Positions 7,705 to 16,422 of a stretch of 64,000 bases of DNA are shown in pieces. The notes below the pieces were generated by a model that saw only the letters and a list, made by a program, of their open reading frames with translations, was not told the origin of the DNA and did no database searches. Position numbers and translations under genes: made by a program. The stretch comes from PSRI01 sp041484195 (GTDB lineage: Bacteria > Bacteroidota > Bacteroidia > Chitinophagales > Chitinophagaceae): contig JBGPHC010000015.1 in NCBI GenBank assembly GCA_041484195.1, positions 25,204 through 89,203 on the forward strand. Reading direction: 5' to 3'. Within the stretch, counting starts at the first letter, position 1; each line of letters begins with the position of its first letter.

Positions 7705-9111
7705 ATGATGATTCGAATTTTATCCAGGCTCTTAATCATTTCAATATTGATTTCATCAGTTTGGAATGAGTCTGTAGCCCAATCTGCCAATGATTTAAAC
7801 CGGCACGGAAAACTGAGAGTATCGGCCAATCACCATTTTTTGGAATACGAAGACGGGTCACCTTTTTTCTGGCTTGGAGACACCGGTTGGGAACTTTTTC
7901 ACCGTCTGAATAAGGAGGGTGTTGAAAAGTATTTTGCTACCCGTTCCAACCAGGGATTTACAGTAATCCAGGCCGTGGTCCTGGCAGAATTTGATGGGTT
8001 GCATACTCCTAACGCTTACGGCGAACTGCCGCTTTTGAATGATGACCCTCTCCAACCCGGAGAAGCCTATTTTAAGTATGTGGACTGGGTGATAGACAAA
8101 GCTGCAGATTACGGGCTGCAAATTGCGCTATTGCCTACTTGGGGCGATAAAATCTACAAAAATAACTGGGGAACCGGGCCGGAAATTTTCGATTCCACGA
8201 ATGCCCGATCCTACGGAGAATGGATTGGGAAAAGGTATAAGGACAGAAAAAATATTATTTGGGTGATGGGTGGTGACCGAAGTCCGAGAGGCCCCGCTGA
8301 TGTGGCGATATGGAATGCCATGGCGAATGGCATTGTATCAGGAACCGGAGGTTATGACCATGCTTTGGTGACATTTCATCCCCAGCCCAGCGCTACCTGC
8401 TCCTCTTCGCCATGGTTTCATAAGAATGATTGGCTTGATTTCAATATGCTTCAGACCGGACACTGCAATGACGCTGAAGTATGGCGCTTCATAGGTTCGG
8501 ATTATTCACTGATGCCAGCAAAACCAGTACTGGACGGAGAAGCCGTGTATGAAGACCATCCACTTTGTTTCAACGCGCGTGAAAAAGGCTATACCCAGGC
8601 TTACGATATCAGGAAAGCGGCCTATCTATCCATTTTTGGTGGCGGGTTTGGTTTTACTTATGGATGTCATGCTATCTGGCAATTCTATTCCCCCGATCGT
8701 CAGCCTGTAAATAATCCGCTCCGCTTTTGGTATGTGTCTCTTGACTTGCCGGGAGCAAGACAAATGAAATACCTAAAAACATTATTGGAATCTTTTCCTT
8801 TAAATGAGCGTGTACCCGATCAGCATATTCTCCTGGATACATTACAGGATACTCACCGCATTCAGGCAACAAGGGGAAGAGATTACCTGTTGATTTACGC
8901 GGCCGGAGGGGATGCATTCAGGGTCCGTATGGGCATCATCAAGGGTTCCACCTTAAAAGCCTGGTGGTATGATCCGCGCACCGGGGCAAAGATTTATTTG
9001 AGGAAGATTGCAAACCAGGGAACACATAAGTTCATGCCCTTGTCTGCAGGCTACGACAACGATTGGGTCCTGGTGCTCAGCGACGCAAGTAAACATTATT
9101 TTGAAAATTGA
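7705..9111 (+). CDS. Secreted glycoside hydrolase, GH140 / DUF4038 (apiosidase-like)
   Basis: 468 residues with a signal peptide (about 1-25). The catalytic TIM-barrel is DUF4038: NHHFLEYEDGSPFFWLGDTG near residue 42, the acidic IIWVMGGDRSP segment (Asp191), and a second acidic site in KPVLDGEAVYED (Glu279). The last 90 residues form a DUF5060/collagen-binding-like C-terminal beta domain (TGAKIYLRKI). The GH140 prototype cleaves apiose from rhamnogalacturonan-II, and these Asp and Glu positions correspond to its catalytic pair by analogy. Whether this protein acts on pectin is not shown; no other pectin genes or SusCD pair are nearby. ATG at 7705 and 7708 are equivalent. Confidence 0.8.
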   Translation: MMIRILSRLLIISILISSVWNESVAQSANDLNRHGKLRVSANHHFLEYEDGSPFFWLGDTGWELFHRLNKEGVEKYFATRSNQGFTVIQAVVLAEFDGLHTPNAYGELPLLNDDPLQPGEAYFKYVDWVIDKAADYGLQIALLPTWGDKIYKNNWGTGPEIFDSTNARSYGEWIGKRYKDRKNIIWVMGGDRSPRGPADVAIWNAMANGIVSGTGGYDHALVTFHPQPSATCSSSPWFHKNDWLDFNMLQTGHCNDAEVWRFIGSDYSLMPAKPVLDGEAVYEDHPLCFNAREKGYTQAYDIRKAAYLSIFGGGFGFTYGCHAIWQFYSPDRQPVNNPLRFWYVSLDLPGARQMKYLKTLLESFPLNERVPDQHILLDTLQDTHRIQATRGRDYLLIYAAGGDAFRVRMGIIKGSTLKAWWYDPRTGAKIYLRKIANQGTHKFMPLSAGYDNDWVLVLSDASKHYFEN

Positions 9112-9151
9112 TGATGAAATCAATTCCTGAAGGACACAGAAATCAGTTCGA

Positions 9152-10189
9152 CTAAAAGTAAATAGGGTGGAATAGGAATTTCCCCCTGGTGTCAAATTCC
9201 AGGGCAGGCAGCGGAATTTTGATCATGTTAACCAATGAAAACACAGACCGGAGGAATTTACTTTTTGTATTGAGCTTGCTGAGGTCTATATCGGGTGCCA
9301 GGAAAATGCGCCGGTACCGCTGAATATCGCTTCGGTCTATGATGTTCCCATTTTTATCCTTCCAGATATTACTGCTCCCACCCAGCATTAGGCGAGAATT
9401 ATAGCCCAAAGAAATGCATAGCCATGAAGGCAAATTTGTTTCGGGCAGAAAAGATTTCAAATTAGCGCTCAGCCAATAAGTTTGGGAATTATAGTCCTTT
9501 AGAATCCTTTCGACAGGACTGCTACCTGACAATTCATTTCTCCTCGCAACCAGGTCCGCAGGATAGTCATAAGGCCAATAGGATAATTTAATTTGTAGTC
9601 GTTGATCTTTCCATGCCAGTTCCTGTGCCGCATAAGCGCCGGCTCCAACAATATTGGCTGTCATATCGCCCATACTGAAGCCCCATTTTGATGAATATCC
9701 ATCGAGCAATTCAACGATACTCTGGTAGGCCATGGCGCTGGCGCCACCAAGCCACACAGCTGTGTTTGAGTTCATACCCGTCCATTTCCACATGGCTCCT
9801 GATACACGGCCCAGATTGTAGGCAGTCCATACATGACCCAGTTTATCCATTTTCCCCCATTCATCCCAATCGTCAAAAAAATGGAATCTGGTTTTGGCGT
9901 AGCCGGCATACCAGGCGTTGTTGAGTGTGATATAGGAACCGGCCCATATAGCCGCGTGGGTACCTGCAACCAACCATTTTCTGCTGCTCGATGATGTGTG
10001 ATTTTTTTCTGAAACTCCTCCCTGAAGGATATAGGCTGAGGGAACCATTGATGGTTTGCCGATTCGATGAACCGAATCCTGCTTTAGATCCGCATGCGAC
10101 GAATCCTGAGCACTGGCTGATGCGGCGAGCTCAAAAATGAAAATCATGGCTGGCAGGAAGCTGTTTCTAAACAATGGAGTCATTCGCAT
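9152..10189 (-). CDS. DUF2279 family envelope protein
   Basis: About 345 residues from the chosen ATG at 10189 (MRMTPLFRNS), giving a clean signal peptide ending SASAQ. The frame extends to 10249, but the extra 20 residues would precede the signal sequence. The core has the DUF2279 pattern: FHFFDDWDEWGKMDKLGHVW, a hydrophobic GGASAMAYQSIVELLDGYS and WGFSMGDMTANIVGA. These are membrane-associated proteins of unknown function that sit in or near the periplasm. The C-terminal 130 residues look like outer-membrane-type strands (YWLSANLKSFL, WLCISLGYNSR). It converges with the GH140-like gene, 40 bases away. Confidence 0.75.
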   Translation of the reverse strand: MRMTPLFRNSFLPAMIFIFELAASASAQDSSHADLKQDSVHRIGKPSMVPSAYILQGGVSEKNHTSSSSRKWLVAGTHAAIWAGSYITLNNAWYAGYAKTRFHFFDDWDEWGKMDKLGHVWTAYNLGRVSGAMWKWTGMNSNTAVWLGGASAMAYQSIVELLDGYSSKWGFSMGDMTANIVGAGAYAAQELAWKDQRLQIKLSYWPYDYPADLVARRNELSGSSPVERILKDYNSQTYWLSANLKSFLPETNLPSWLCISLGYNSRLMLGGSSNIWKDKNGNIIDRSDIQRYRRIFLAPDIDLSKLNTKSKFLRSVFSLVNMIKIPLPALEFDTRGKFLFHPIYF

Positions 10190-10335
10190 GATATCATACA
10201 AACCTACGTCACAATTTTGATAACGGATTCCAGAGCCATCATCCATCATTTGAAAATATTCCGGATTTCCCCGAATTTAGATAGTTGTTAATGGCTTAAC
10301 TTCAAACCAATATTGCAAAATGTAAATAAACAAAT

Positions 10336-12066
10336 ATGGATGCGAAAATCCATGAAAGAGTGAATTCATGGTTGAATGGTTCGTTTGACGAGTCCACCAA
10401 AACAGAAATAAGAAAAATGCAGGCGCTGAACCCCGATGAACTGGCAGACGCATTTTATCGCAACCTTGAATTCGGAACCGGTGGCTTGCGCGGTATCATG
10501 GGTGCGGGTACCAACAGGATCAATAAATATACTATTGGAATGGCTACTCAGGGATATGCCAACTACCTCAGGGAGACCTATCCCGGAGGGGAAATAAGGG
10601 TATGCATTGCGCATGACAGCAGGAATAATAGTCGCCTTTTCGCCGAGATCACCGCCAGCGTCATGGCCGCGAATGGGATCAAGGTTTTTTTATTTGAGTC
10701 CTTACGCCCCACGCCGGAATTGTCTTTTTCAATCCGGCAATTGGGCTGCCAGGGTGGAGTAGTGTGCACTGCTTCGCACAATCCCAAGGAATACAATGGC
10801 TATAAAGCATACTGGAATGACGGAGGACAATTGGTGCCACCTCATGATGGAAATGTTATCAAGGAAGTGGATAAGATTGGTTCCATTGATAAAGTAAAAT
10901 GGACGGGCGGGGAAAAGAACATCACCATCATTGGTAAAGAAATGGATGAAGCCTATATAGCGATGGTGAAAAGCCTCAGCATTTATCCCGAAGTGATTGC
11001 AAGGCAGCATGGGCTCAGAATCGTTTATACCCCAATCCACGGCAGTGGCATCATGCTGGTGCCGGAAGTGCTGAAGCAATTTGGCTTTACTAATGTGTCT
11101 ATCGTTGAGGAGCAGGCGAAGCCGGATGGAAATTTTCCAACCGTTGTTTATCCAAATCCTGAAGAAAGCGAAGCCATGAGCTTAGGGCTTAAGAAAGCCA
11201 GGGCAATCCAGGCAGATATCCTGCTGGGTACAGATCCGGACGGAGACCGCGTTGGCATAGGAATCAAAGATAACCATGATGAATGGGTGCTCATGAACGG
11301 GAATCAGACCGCCGTTTTGGCCTTTAACTATATGATAGAGGGGCGAAAGGCCAAGGGCATTGCCAAACCAAACGATATGGTGGTAAAAACCATCGTAACG
11401 ACCGATTTGATAGATAGGATTGCCCGGGAAAATGGAATCAAATGTTATAACGTGCTTACGGGATTCAAATGGATAGCCGAACTTATTAAGGGAAAAGAAA
11501 CGACTGAAAACTATGTGATAGGAGGGGAAGAAAGTTATGGGTTGATGATCGGTTCCAAGCTGAGGGATAAAGATGCCGTCAGCGCAGTGGCCATACTTTG
11601 TGAAATGGCGGCCTTCGAAAAAGATAAGGGAAAAAGTCTTTTCGAAAAATTATTGGAATTATATGTGCGATATGGATATTTCAAAGAAAGTCTCATTTCC
11701 ATCACCAGGAAGGGAATGAAGGGACAGGAGGAGATCGCAAACATGATGCAGGAATACCGGGACCATCCTCCCAAATCCATAAACAATTCCGAAGTTGTGC
11801 AAATGCTGGACTATGAAAGCAAAAAAGGCAAGAACCTCAGGGATGGCAGCGAATGGAAAATCATGTTGCCAAAATCCAATGTGCTGCAATTTATTCTGGC
11901 CGACGGCAGCAAGATTTCCGCCAGGCCTTCCGGTACGGAACCCAAGATTAAATTTTATTTCAGTGTGAATGGCACGCTTACAAATATTGACGAATACGAA
12001 AAGGTTAAGGGGATCATGGATGCGAGGATCAAGGGAATCATTGAGGATATGCAATTGCAAAAATAA
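10336..12066 (+). CDS. Phospho-sugar mutase (phosphoglucomutase/phosphomannomutase family)
   Basis: 576 residues, the long PgcA-like form of the alpha-D-phosphohexomutase family. All four signature sites are present: the phosphoserine loop TASHNPKEYNG (Ser147), the metal loop DPDGDRVG (about 299-306), the sugar-recognition loop GGEESYG (about 396) and the phosphate-binding RPSGTEPKIK (about 535). It interconverts hexose 1- and 6-phosphates, feeding cell-wall, LPS and storage glucan synthesis. Whether it prefers glucose, mannose or both cannot be told. It is transcribed alone, with a hairpin 30 bases downstream. Confidence 0.92.
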   Translation: MDAKIHERVNSWLNGSFDESTKTEIRKMQALNPDELADAFYRNLEFGTGGLRGIMGAGTNRINKYTIGMATQGYANYLRETYPGGEIRVCIAHDSRNNSRLFAEITASVMAANGIKVFLFESLRPTPELSFSIRQLGCQGGVVCTASHNPKEYNGYKAYWNDGGQLVPPHDGNVIKEVDKIGSIDKVKWTGGEKNITIIGKEMDEAYIAMVKSLSIYPEVIARQHGLRIVYTPIHGSGIMLVPEVLKQFGFTNVSIVEEQAKPDGNFPTVVYPNPEESEAMSLGLKKARAIQADILLGTDPDGDRVGIGIKDNHDEWVLMNGNQTAVLAFNYMIEGRKAKGIAKPNDMVVKTIVTTDLIDRIARENGIKCYNVLTGFKWIAELIKGKETTENYVIGGEESYGLMIGSKLRDKDAVSAVAILCEMAAFEKDKGKSLFEKLLELYVRYGYFKESLISITRKGMKGQEEIANMMQEYRDHPPKSINNSEVVQMLDYESKKGKNLRDGSEWKIMLPKSNVLQFILADGSKISARPSGTEPKIKFYFSVNGTLTNIDEYEKVKGIMDARIKGIIEDMQLQK

Positions 12067-12094
12067 TATGGCATGACAAGAGTCTAAAGACAAA

Positions 12095-12116
12095 GCGTCC
12101 CTCAATTGTGGGACGC
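12095..12116 (+). terminator. Hairpin downstream of the phospho-sugar mutase gene
   Basis: GCGTCCC (12095-12101) pairs perfectly with GGGACGC (12110-12116) around an 8-base loop. No T-run follows, so it may be a weak terminator or an RNA 3' stabiliser. Confidence 0.45.
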
Positions 12117-12257
12117 CCTTGAACCTCTCATAAGTTAGCTATTAATTCAATTGCACCTGAAGTGAAGTTCATTTTATACCTGCATCCAAGATAAAGCTTC
12201 ACTTGTTAAGGAAATCTCAATTCACAGATCGTTCGATTGTTTATCTTATAAGCGTAA

Positions 12258-12920
12258 ATGAGAAAATTCGAAGATACATACCGGCACAAAGGGCTCAGAA
12301 GACAATTGGTAAATTCACTCCGACGCAAAGGCATATCAGATGAAAGGGTGCTCGATGCCGTCGGCAAAATTCCCAGGCATTTCTTCATGGATTCCGCACT
12401 GGATAAGATTGCTTATGAAGACCGGGCCTTCCCGATTGGCGAAGGACAAACGATATCCCAACCCTATACTGTTGCCTACCAGACTCAGCTCTTGGAAGTA
12501 AAACCCTTTGAAAAAGTGCTGGAAATAGGTACCGGCAGCGGATACCAGGCCTGCGTGTTGGCGGAAATGGGAGCCTGGGTCTATACTATTGAAAGGCAAA
12601 AGAAATTATTCGACCACAATAAGAAATTCTTCTATTTTTCAAAATATCCCAACCTCAAATGTTTTTATGGCGATGGATTTGAGGGTCTGCCAACATATGC
12701 GCCGTTTGACAAAGTGATCGTGACCGCGGCCGCACCCACTATACCTCAAAAATTACTTGACCAAATGAAGACAGGAGGGAAAATGGTCATTCCGGTTGAT
12801 GAAGGATCATTGCAAAGAATGCTGCGCCTCACCAGGAATGCTGATGGCAGTGCCGAAGAAGAAAAATTTGAATTGTTTTCCTTTGTTCCAATGTTGGGTG
12901 GAAAAACAAACGGCATGTAA
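12258..12920 (+). CDS. pcm: Protein-L-isoaspartate O-methyltransferase
   Basis: 220 residues of the PIMT family. The pre-core FPIGEGQTISQPYTVAYQTQ is the classic Pcm signature and VLEIGTGSGYQACVLAEMG is the SAM-binding motif I. FDKVIVTAAAPTIPQKLL is motif II/post II. The enzyme transfers methyl from SAM to isoaspartyl residues in aged proteins to start their repair, in the cytoplasm. Length is normal for the family. The gene stands alone between the mutase and the convergent beta-barrel gene. Confidence 0.93.
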   Translation: MRKFEDTYRHKGLRRQLVNSLRRKGISDERVLDAVGKIPRHFFMDSALDKIAYEDRAFPIGEGQTISQPYTVAYQTQLLEVKPFEKVLEIGTGSGYQACVLAEMGAWVYTIERQKKLFDHNKKFFYFSKYPNLKCFYGDGFEGLPTYAPFDKVIVTAAAPTIPQKLLDQMKTGGKMVIPVDEGSLQRMLRLTRNADGSAEEEKFELFSFVPMLGGKTNGM

Positions 12921-13061
12921 CGCAGGCCATGGGCCCTAAATGTTTTTTGGAAAATTGTTCCTGCCGGAAAGCTCTTGAAGGATATCTCCATAAAGACCAT
13001 TGCACGAGCTCAATCCTTCTTATTACTTATTTAGATTCTTTTCCGGCAGGAATGCAACTTT

Positions 13062-15707
13062 CTATTGCTGCTGCATTTGTATTCCTTCCTGCGCTCCTTC
13101 ATTGCCGCTCCGGTTATTCTTGCGCTTAAACAACGACACATCAAACTTGCCGAACCGGTACGCGAAATTCAGGCGGAACACCTGCCAATCCCTTCTCCTG
13201 GAATAATCCTGCAGAAAGAAACTGTTTTCTGAATGAATATCGTACACACGGGTCTTGAAGATGTCATTGACAGAGAGAGTCAGTGAGGCCTTCTTGTCTT
13301 TCAGGAAATCCTTCTTAACGGCCATGTCCACACTATAACTTGGATTGATATAGCCCTGTGAAGCGCTGGAGGAGCCACCGAAAAATCCACCACCGCCTCT
13401 GCCACCGCCACTCGAAGGTGGCGCGATGGTCCTGGACTGATAGTCTCCTGAAAGCTGTATGGTAAAATTGGAAGGAAGCTTGAAATTGAAATTCATCTTT
13501 CCAAAGAATGCCCATCGGTCATTAATGCCCAGGGTTGAATCCAGGCCGCTGTTGTCAATCCTTGCATTATAGAAATTCAGGTTGGTGGTAATATCCAGCC
13601 ATTTGCCTATCGGATTCTTGGAAGTCAGTTCCAATCCGTATGACCTGCTTGAATTGGCATTAATGAAGGAACTCACAATCGCCGAATCCAGTTTCCCGTC
13701 TGGAAGTGGTACATCCTGCCGGCTCTGGTACCGGGTAATCAGGTGATTGGTCTGTTTGAAATATACAGAACCGAGTATGCTGTGTCCCCCCGAGAATGCC
13801 TTACTATAATTCATTTCAAATGAATTGGTGAATTCCGGCTTGAGGTTTGGATTACCCACGCTGATATTCAAAAGATCTGAAACGTCATAATAAGGGATCA
13901 GTTGCCAGAAATTCGGACGGTTGATGCGGCGTGAATAGTTCACCTGGATATCCTGGCCCCCTCCTAAATTCTTGGTGAGAAATACACTCGGGAAAAGCTC
14001 AAACGGATAATTGTTATCAAATACCTGCCCGGTGCTGATGAGGTTTCCCCGGTATTTGGAGCTTTCAATTCTCAAGCCAAGCTGGTAGGTGAATGGATTG
14101 GTCTTCCCAACTGAATTGGAATAAGTAGTATAAGCTGCATATACATCGTCATTGAACTTATAGTTCGAACTTATGGAGGGCAGTTCCTTATATTCATTGG
14201 TCGCATAATCATAAGTCAGATTTGTGTTGATGTTCTTATTATCCCTGATGCTGGCTCTCAGACCTGCTTCCAGTTTTCCTGTTTTTCCCCAGGGACTCGC
14301 ATAGTCGGTTTGAATGGTAGTTGAACTACTTGAACCCGAAGATTGAAGTACCTGCAATGAGGGACTGCCATCTGGTGTTTGATCAGGAAAATAATTCTGG
14401 GTGGAATAGTCACCTGACCCTGAATTAGTACTCCTGTTGTAATTAACGTCAGCGGTCAATTCCCTGCCTGCCTTTGGAAAAAGATGCTTGTAACCAATAG
14501 CGGGACCAATATTCTTAAAACTTCTTTTGTTGGTCGTAATCCTTTTGGCGTCGGATGTGGTGACAGGATTTCCCAACGTGTCAATATGAATCAGGTCCGT
14601 TTGATCTGAATTGAACTGACCATTCGGGATAGAAGTAGAAATAGTGACCGTGTTGCGGATGTCCATCAGGTAATCAATGCCAACCCGTCCAAAAATAAAT
14701 CCCCCAGTAGAAAGTGAGTTTGTCTGTTGGTTCAGGATATTGTTGGGCTGACCAGTAAAATAATTTTCCCTGTATGTGGAGCCGATGCTCTTACTTTTGC
14801 GGCCGCGATAATTGATGCTGGCAAAGAAATTAACCTTCCCCTGCTTTACGTTAAAGTCGGCCCCCAGGTTCAATTTTCCATATTTGTCAATCCCGGCTCT
14901 GATATTTCCATTGTAGCCGGCTTTGCGATTCTTCTTTAAAACGATATTCAGGATTCCTGCTGTGCCACCGGATGCGTCAAATTTGGCCGAAGGATTCGTG
15001 ATGATTTCAACACTCTCTATTGCGTCGGCCGGAATCTGGTCCAGCGTAAGAGTGGTGGGTCTGCCATCTACAAAAATCGTAGGAGGAGCATTGCGCAGGG
15101 TCACATTCCCGTCTATATCTACATTTACGCCCGGAACATTTTTCATTAATTCAGAGGCGGTCTGACCAGTAGTAACGATATTCTTGTCTACATTGAATAT
15201 TTTCCTGTCAACCCCCATCTGGAATATGGGCTTTGAAGCCACAATCTTCACTTCCGACAATTCCTGCACATCAATATTGATCTTGATATTTCCCAGGTCC
15301 TTGTCCAGATTATTCAGCATCTGGCTAAAATCCCCAGCCTTGGGAGGCTTTAAATCAAACTGAACTTTTTCTTCATATGACAGGTAGCCGATGGCCGTGA
15401 TCTTTAATTTGAACTGGCCCATTGCAGGCAGATTCTCCAGGCTGAATTCGCCTTTTGGAGTAGTGAGTTGTCCTGCAATGATCACATCCTTAAGTGTCTT
15501 TGAAACCGAGTCAAATTTGTTCTGAATGAGCTGTACGGAAGCAGCATCAACTCCCTTATTGGTTTTGCCATCCACCACTTTTCCATAGAAATGACCAATA
15601 TTCATTTGGCCACCCCTGCCACCTGGACGGTTCCCGCCCGGTGGAATCTGCGCTAAAACGGGAAATGAAATCATGCAATAAAAAAGTACCGGTAAAATCT
15701 TCTTCAT
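13062..15707 (-). CDS. TonB-receptor-like outer-membrane beta-barrel family protein
   Basis: 881 residues with a signal peptide (MKKILPVLFYCMISFPVLAQ). A Pro/Gly/Arg-rich linker (PPGGNRPGGRGGQ) precedes a carboxypeptidase-regulatory-like beta-sandwich (about 36-125). Then comes a plug-like domain (about 165-265, ending GGTAGILNIVLKKN) and a large C-terminal barrel (OMP_b-brl_3 type). A Gly/Ser-rich loop (GGGRGGGGFFGGSSS, about 770) lies between late strands. The family resembles TonB-dependent receptors, but no clear TonB box is visible and the ligand is unknown. It is a single-gene unit. The C-terminus (IQMQQQ) does not end in an aromatic residue. Confidence 0.85.
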   Translation of the reverse strand: MKKILPVLFYCMISFPVLAQIPPGGNRPGGRGGQMNIGHFYGKVVDGKTNKGVDAASVQLIQNKFDSVSKTLKDVIIAGQLTTPKGEFSLENLPAMGQFKLKITAIGYLSYEEKVQFDLKPPKAGDFSQMLNNLDKDLGNIKINIDVQELSEVKIVASKPIFQMGVDRKIFNVDKNIVTTGQTASELMKNVPGVNVDIDGNVTLRNAPPTIFVDGRPTTLTLDQIPADAIESVEIITNPSAKFDASGGTAGILNIVLKKNRKAGYNGNIRAGIDKYGKLNLGADFNVKQGKVNFFASINYRGRKSKSIGSTYRENYFTGQPNNILNQQTNSLSTGGFIFGRVGIDYLMDIRNTVTISTSIPNGQFNSDQTDLIHIDTLGNPVTTSDAKRITTNKRSFKNIGPAIGYKHLFPKAGRELTADVNYNRSTNSGSGDYSTQNYFPDQTPDGSPSLQVLQSSGSSSSTTIQTDYASPWGKTGKLEAGLRASIRDNKNINTNLTYDYATNEYKELPSISSNYKFNDDVYAAYTTYSNSVGKTNPFTYQLGLRIESSKYRGNLISTGQVFDNNYPFELFPSVFLTKNLGGGQDIQVNYSRRINRPNFWQLIPYYDVSDLLNISVGNPNLKPEFTNSFEMNYSKAFSGGHSILGSVYFKQTNHLITRYQSRQDVPLPDGKLDSAIVSSFINANSSRSYGLELTSKNPIGKWLDITTNLNFYNARIDNSGLDSTLGINDRWAFFGKMNFNFKLPSNFTIQLSGDYQSRTIAPPSSGGGRGGGGFFGGSSSASQGYINPSYSVDMAVKKDFLKDKKASLTLSVNDIFKTRVYDIHSENSFFLQDYSRRRDWQVFRLNFAYRFGKFDVSLFKRKNNRSGNEGAQEGIQMQQQ

Positions 15708-16071
15708 AATCTAATATTTATCTCCTGAGCTTTTATCTTATTCCAGACCCTGAAAGTCGCTACCAGGGCTCATTTCATGTGGTTTCTTCCACCAGGAATT
15801 TGTTTTCGGCCTCAAAATTCCCTCAAATCCGTGACCATCGTCCTTTATTATGTACCAACGGCATCAATGAACTTTGAATGGAAAAGATTGGAGTCAAAAC
15901 GTTAATGAATGTTAACTGAAAATGGAAATAGAAAAACAGTTGATGGCACTTACTAAATAACCTGGTCCGGCATCAGAAAGTTCAGGCAAAACGCAATTTT
16001 CTATTTCAATTCGAGACCTGTGGAACGCCAAATCCGCACAAATTCGATTTTGGGCGAACGCGAATTTCATA
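15708..16071. other. Intergenic region between the beta-barrel gene and tRNA-His
   Basis: About 360 bases with no plausible gene on either strand. The left part must hold the promoter of the minus-strand beta-barrel gene, although I found no perfect TAnnTTTG box for it. The right end holds the tRNA promoter. Confidence 0.5.
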
Positions 16072-16079
16072 TAATTTTG
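16050..16079 (+). promoter_or_regulatory. tRNA-His promoter
   Basis: TAATTTTG at 16072-16079 matches TAnnTTTG exactly. A TTG at 16050-16052 (in a TTTTG) gives a 19-base spacing. The tRNA begins 15 bases after the -7 box. Confidence 0.65.
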
Positions 16080-16093
16080 CCTCATTACAAAAT

Positions 16094-16168
16094 GGTGGCT
16101 ATAGCTCAGCTGGTTAGAGCATCAGATTGTGGTTCTGAGGGTCGTGGGTTCGAGCCCCATTAGCCACC
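16094..16168 (+). tRNA. tRNA-His (GTG anticodon)
   Basis: A full cloverleaf can be drawn. Acceptor GTGGCTA (16095-16101) pairs with TAGCCAC (16161-16167). The D arm is GCTC/GAGC, the anticodon arm TCAGA/TCTGA with loop TTGTGGT (anticodon GTG, His), and the T arm GTGGG/CCCAT region with loop TTCGAGC. The G at 16094 supplies the extra G-1 of tRNA-His, opposite discriminator C at 16168. A full CCA after that discriminator is not encoded. It has its own promoter and is followed by a hairpin at 16186-16221. Confidence 0.95.
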
Positions 16169-16185
16169 CAATCGAAAAAAATCCT

Positions 16186-16221
16186 CGCAAAAAGGCCCTA
16201 AACAGATCCGGCCTTTTTGCG
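16186..16221 (+). terminator. Hairpin terminator after tRNA-His
   Basis: CGCAAAAAGGCC (16186-16197) pairs perfectly over 12 bases with GGCCTTTTTGCG (16210-16221) around a 12-base loop. The T stretch lies inside the 3' arm. Confidence 0.7.
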
Positions 16222-16390
16222 GTAAAAGAAAAATTGACTCTGATTCGAAAAAAATCGGCAGCAGGTTCATAGGGAAGGCTATAATCAAGATCTAACCTGC
16301 TCCGCTTTCCCGGGTCAAGAGGTCTGTCCCCTTTTCCAAAACCTTAGTTAATTCGCTTCTTAATCAACAACATTGGTGTATTATTTCCGT

Positions 16391-16398
16391 TATTTTTG
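16391..16398 (+). promoter_or_regulatory. -7 promoter box for the tail-specific protease gene
   Basis: TATTTTTG matches TAnnTTTG. Transcription from it would begin near 16405, after the ATG at 16402 but before the ATG at 16423, which favours the later start. Confidence 0.45.
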
Positions 16399-16422
16399 GG
16401 TATGCAAAAAGTGATAAAGGCT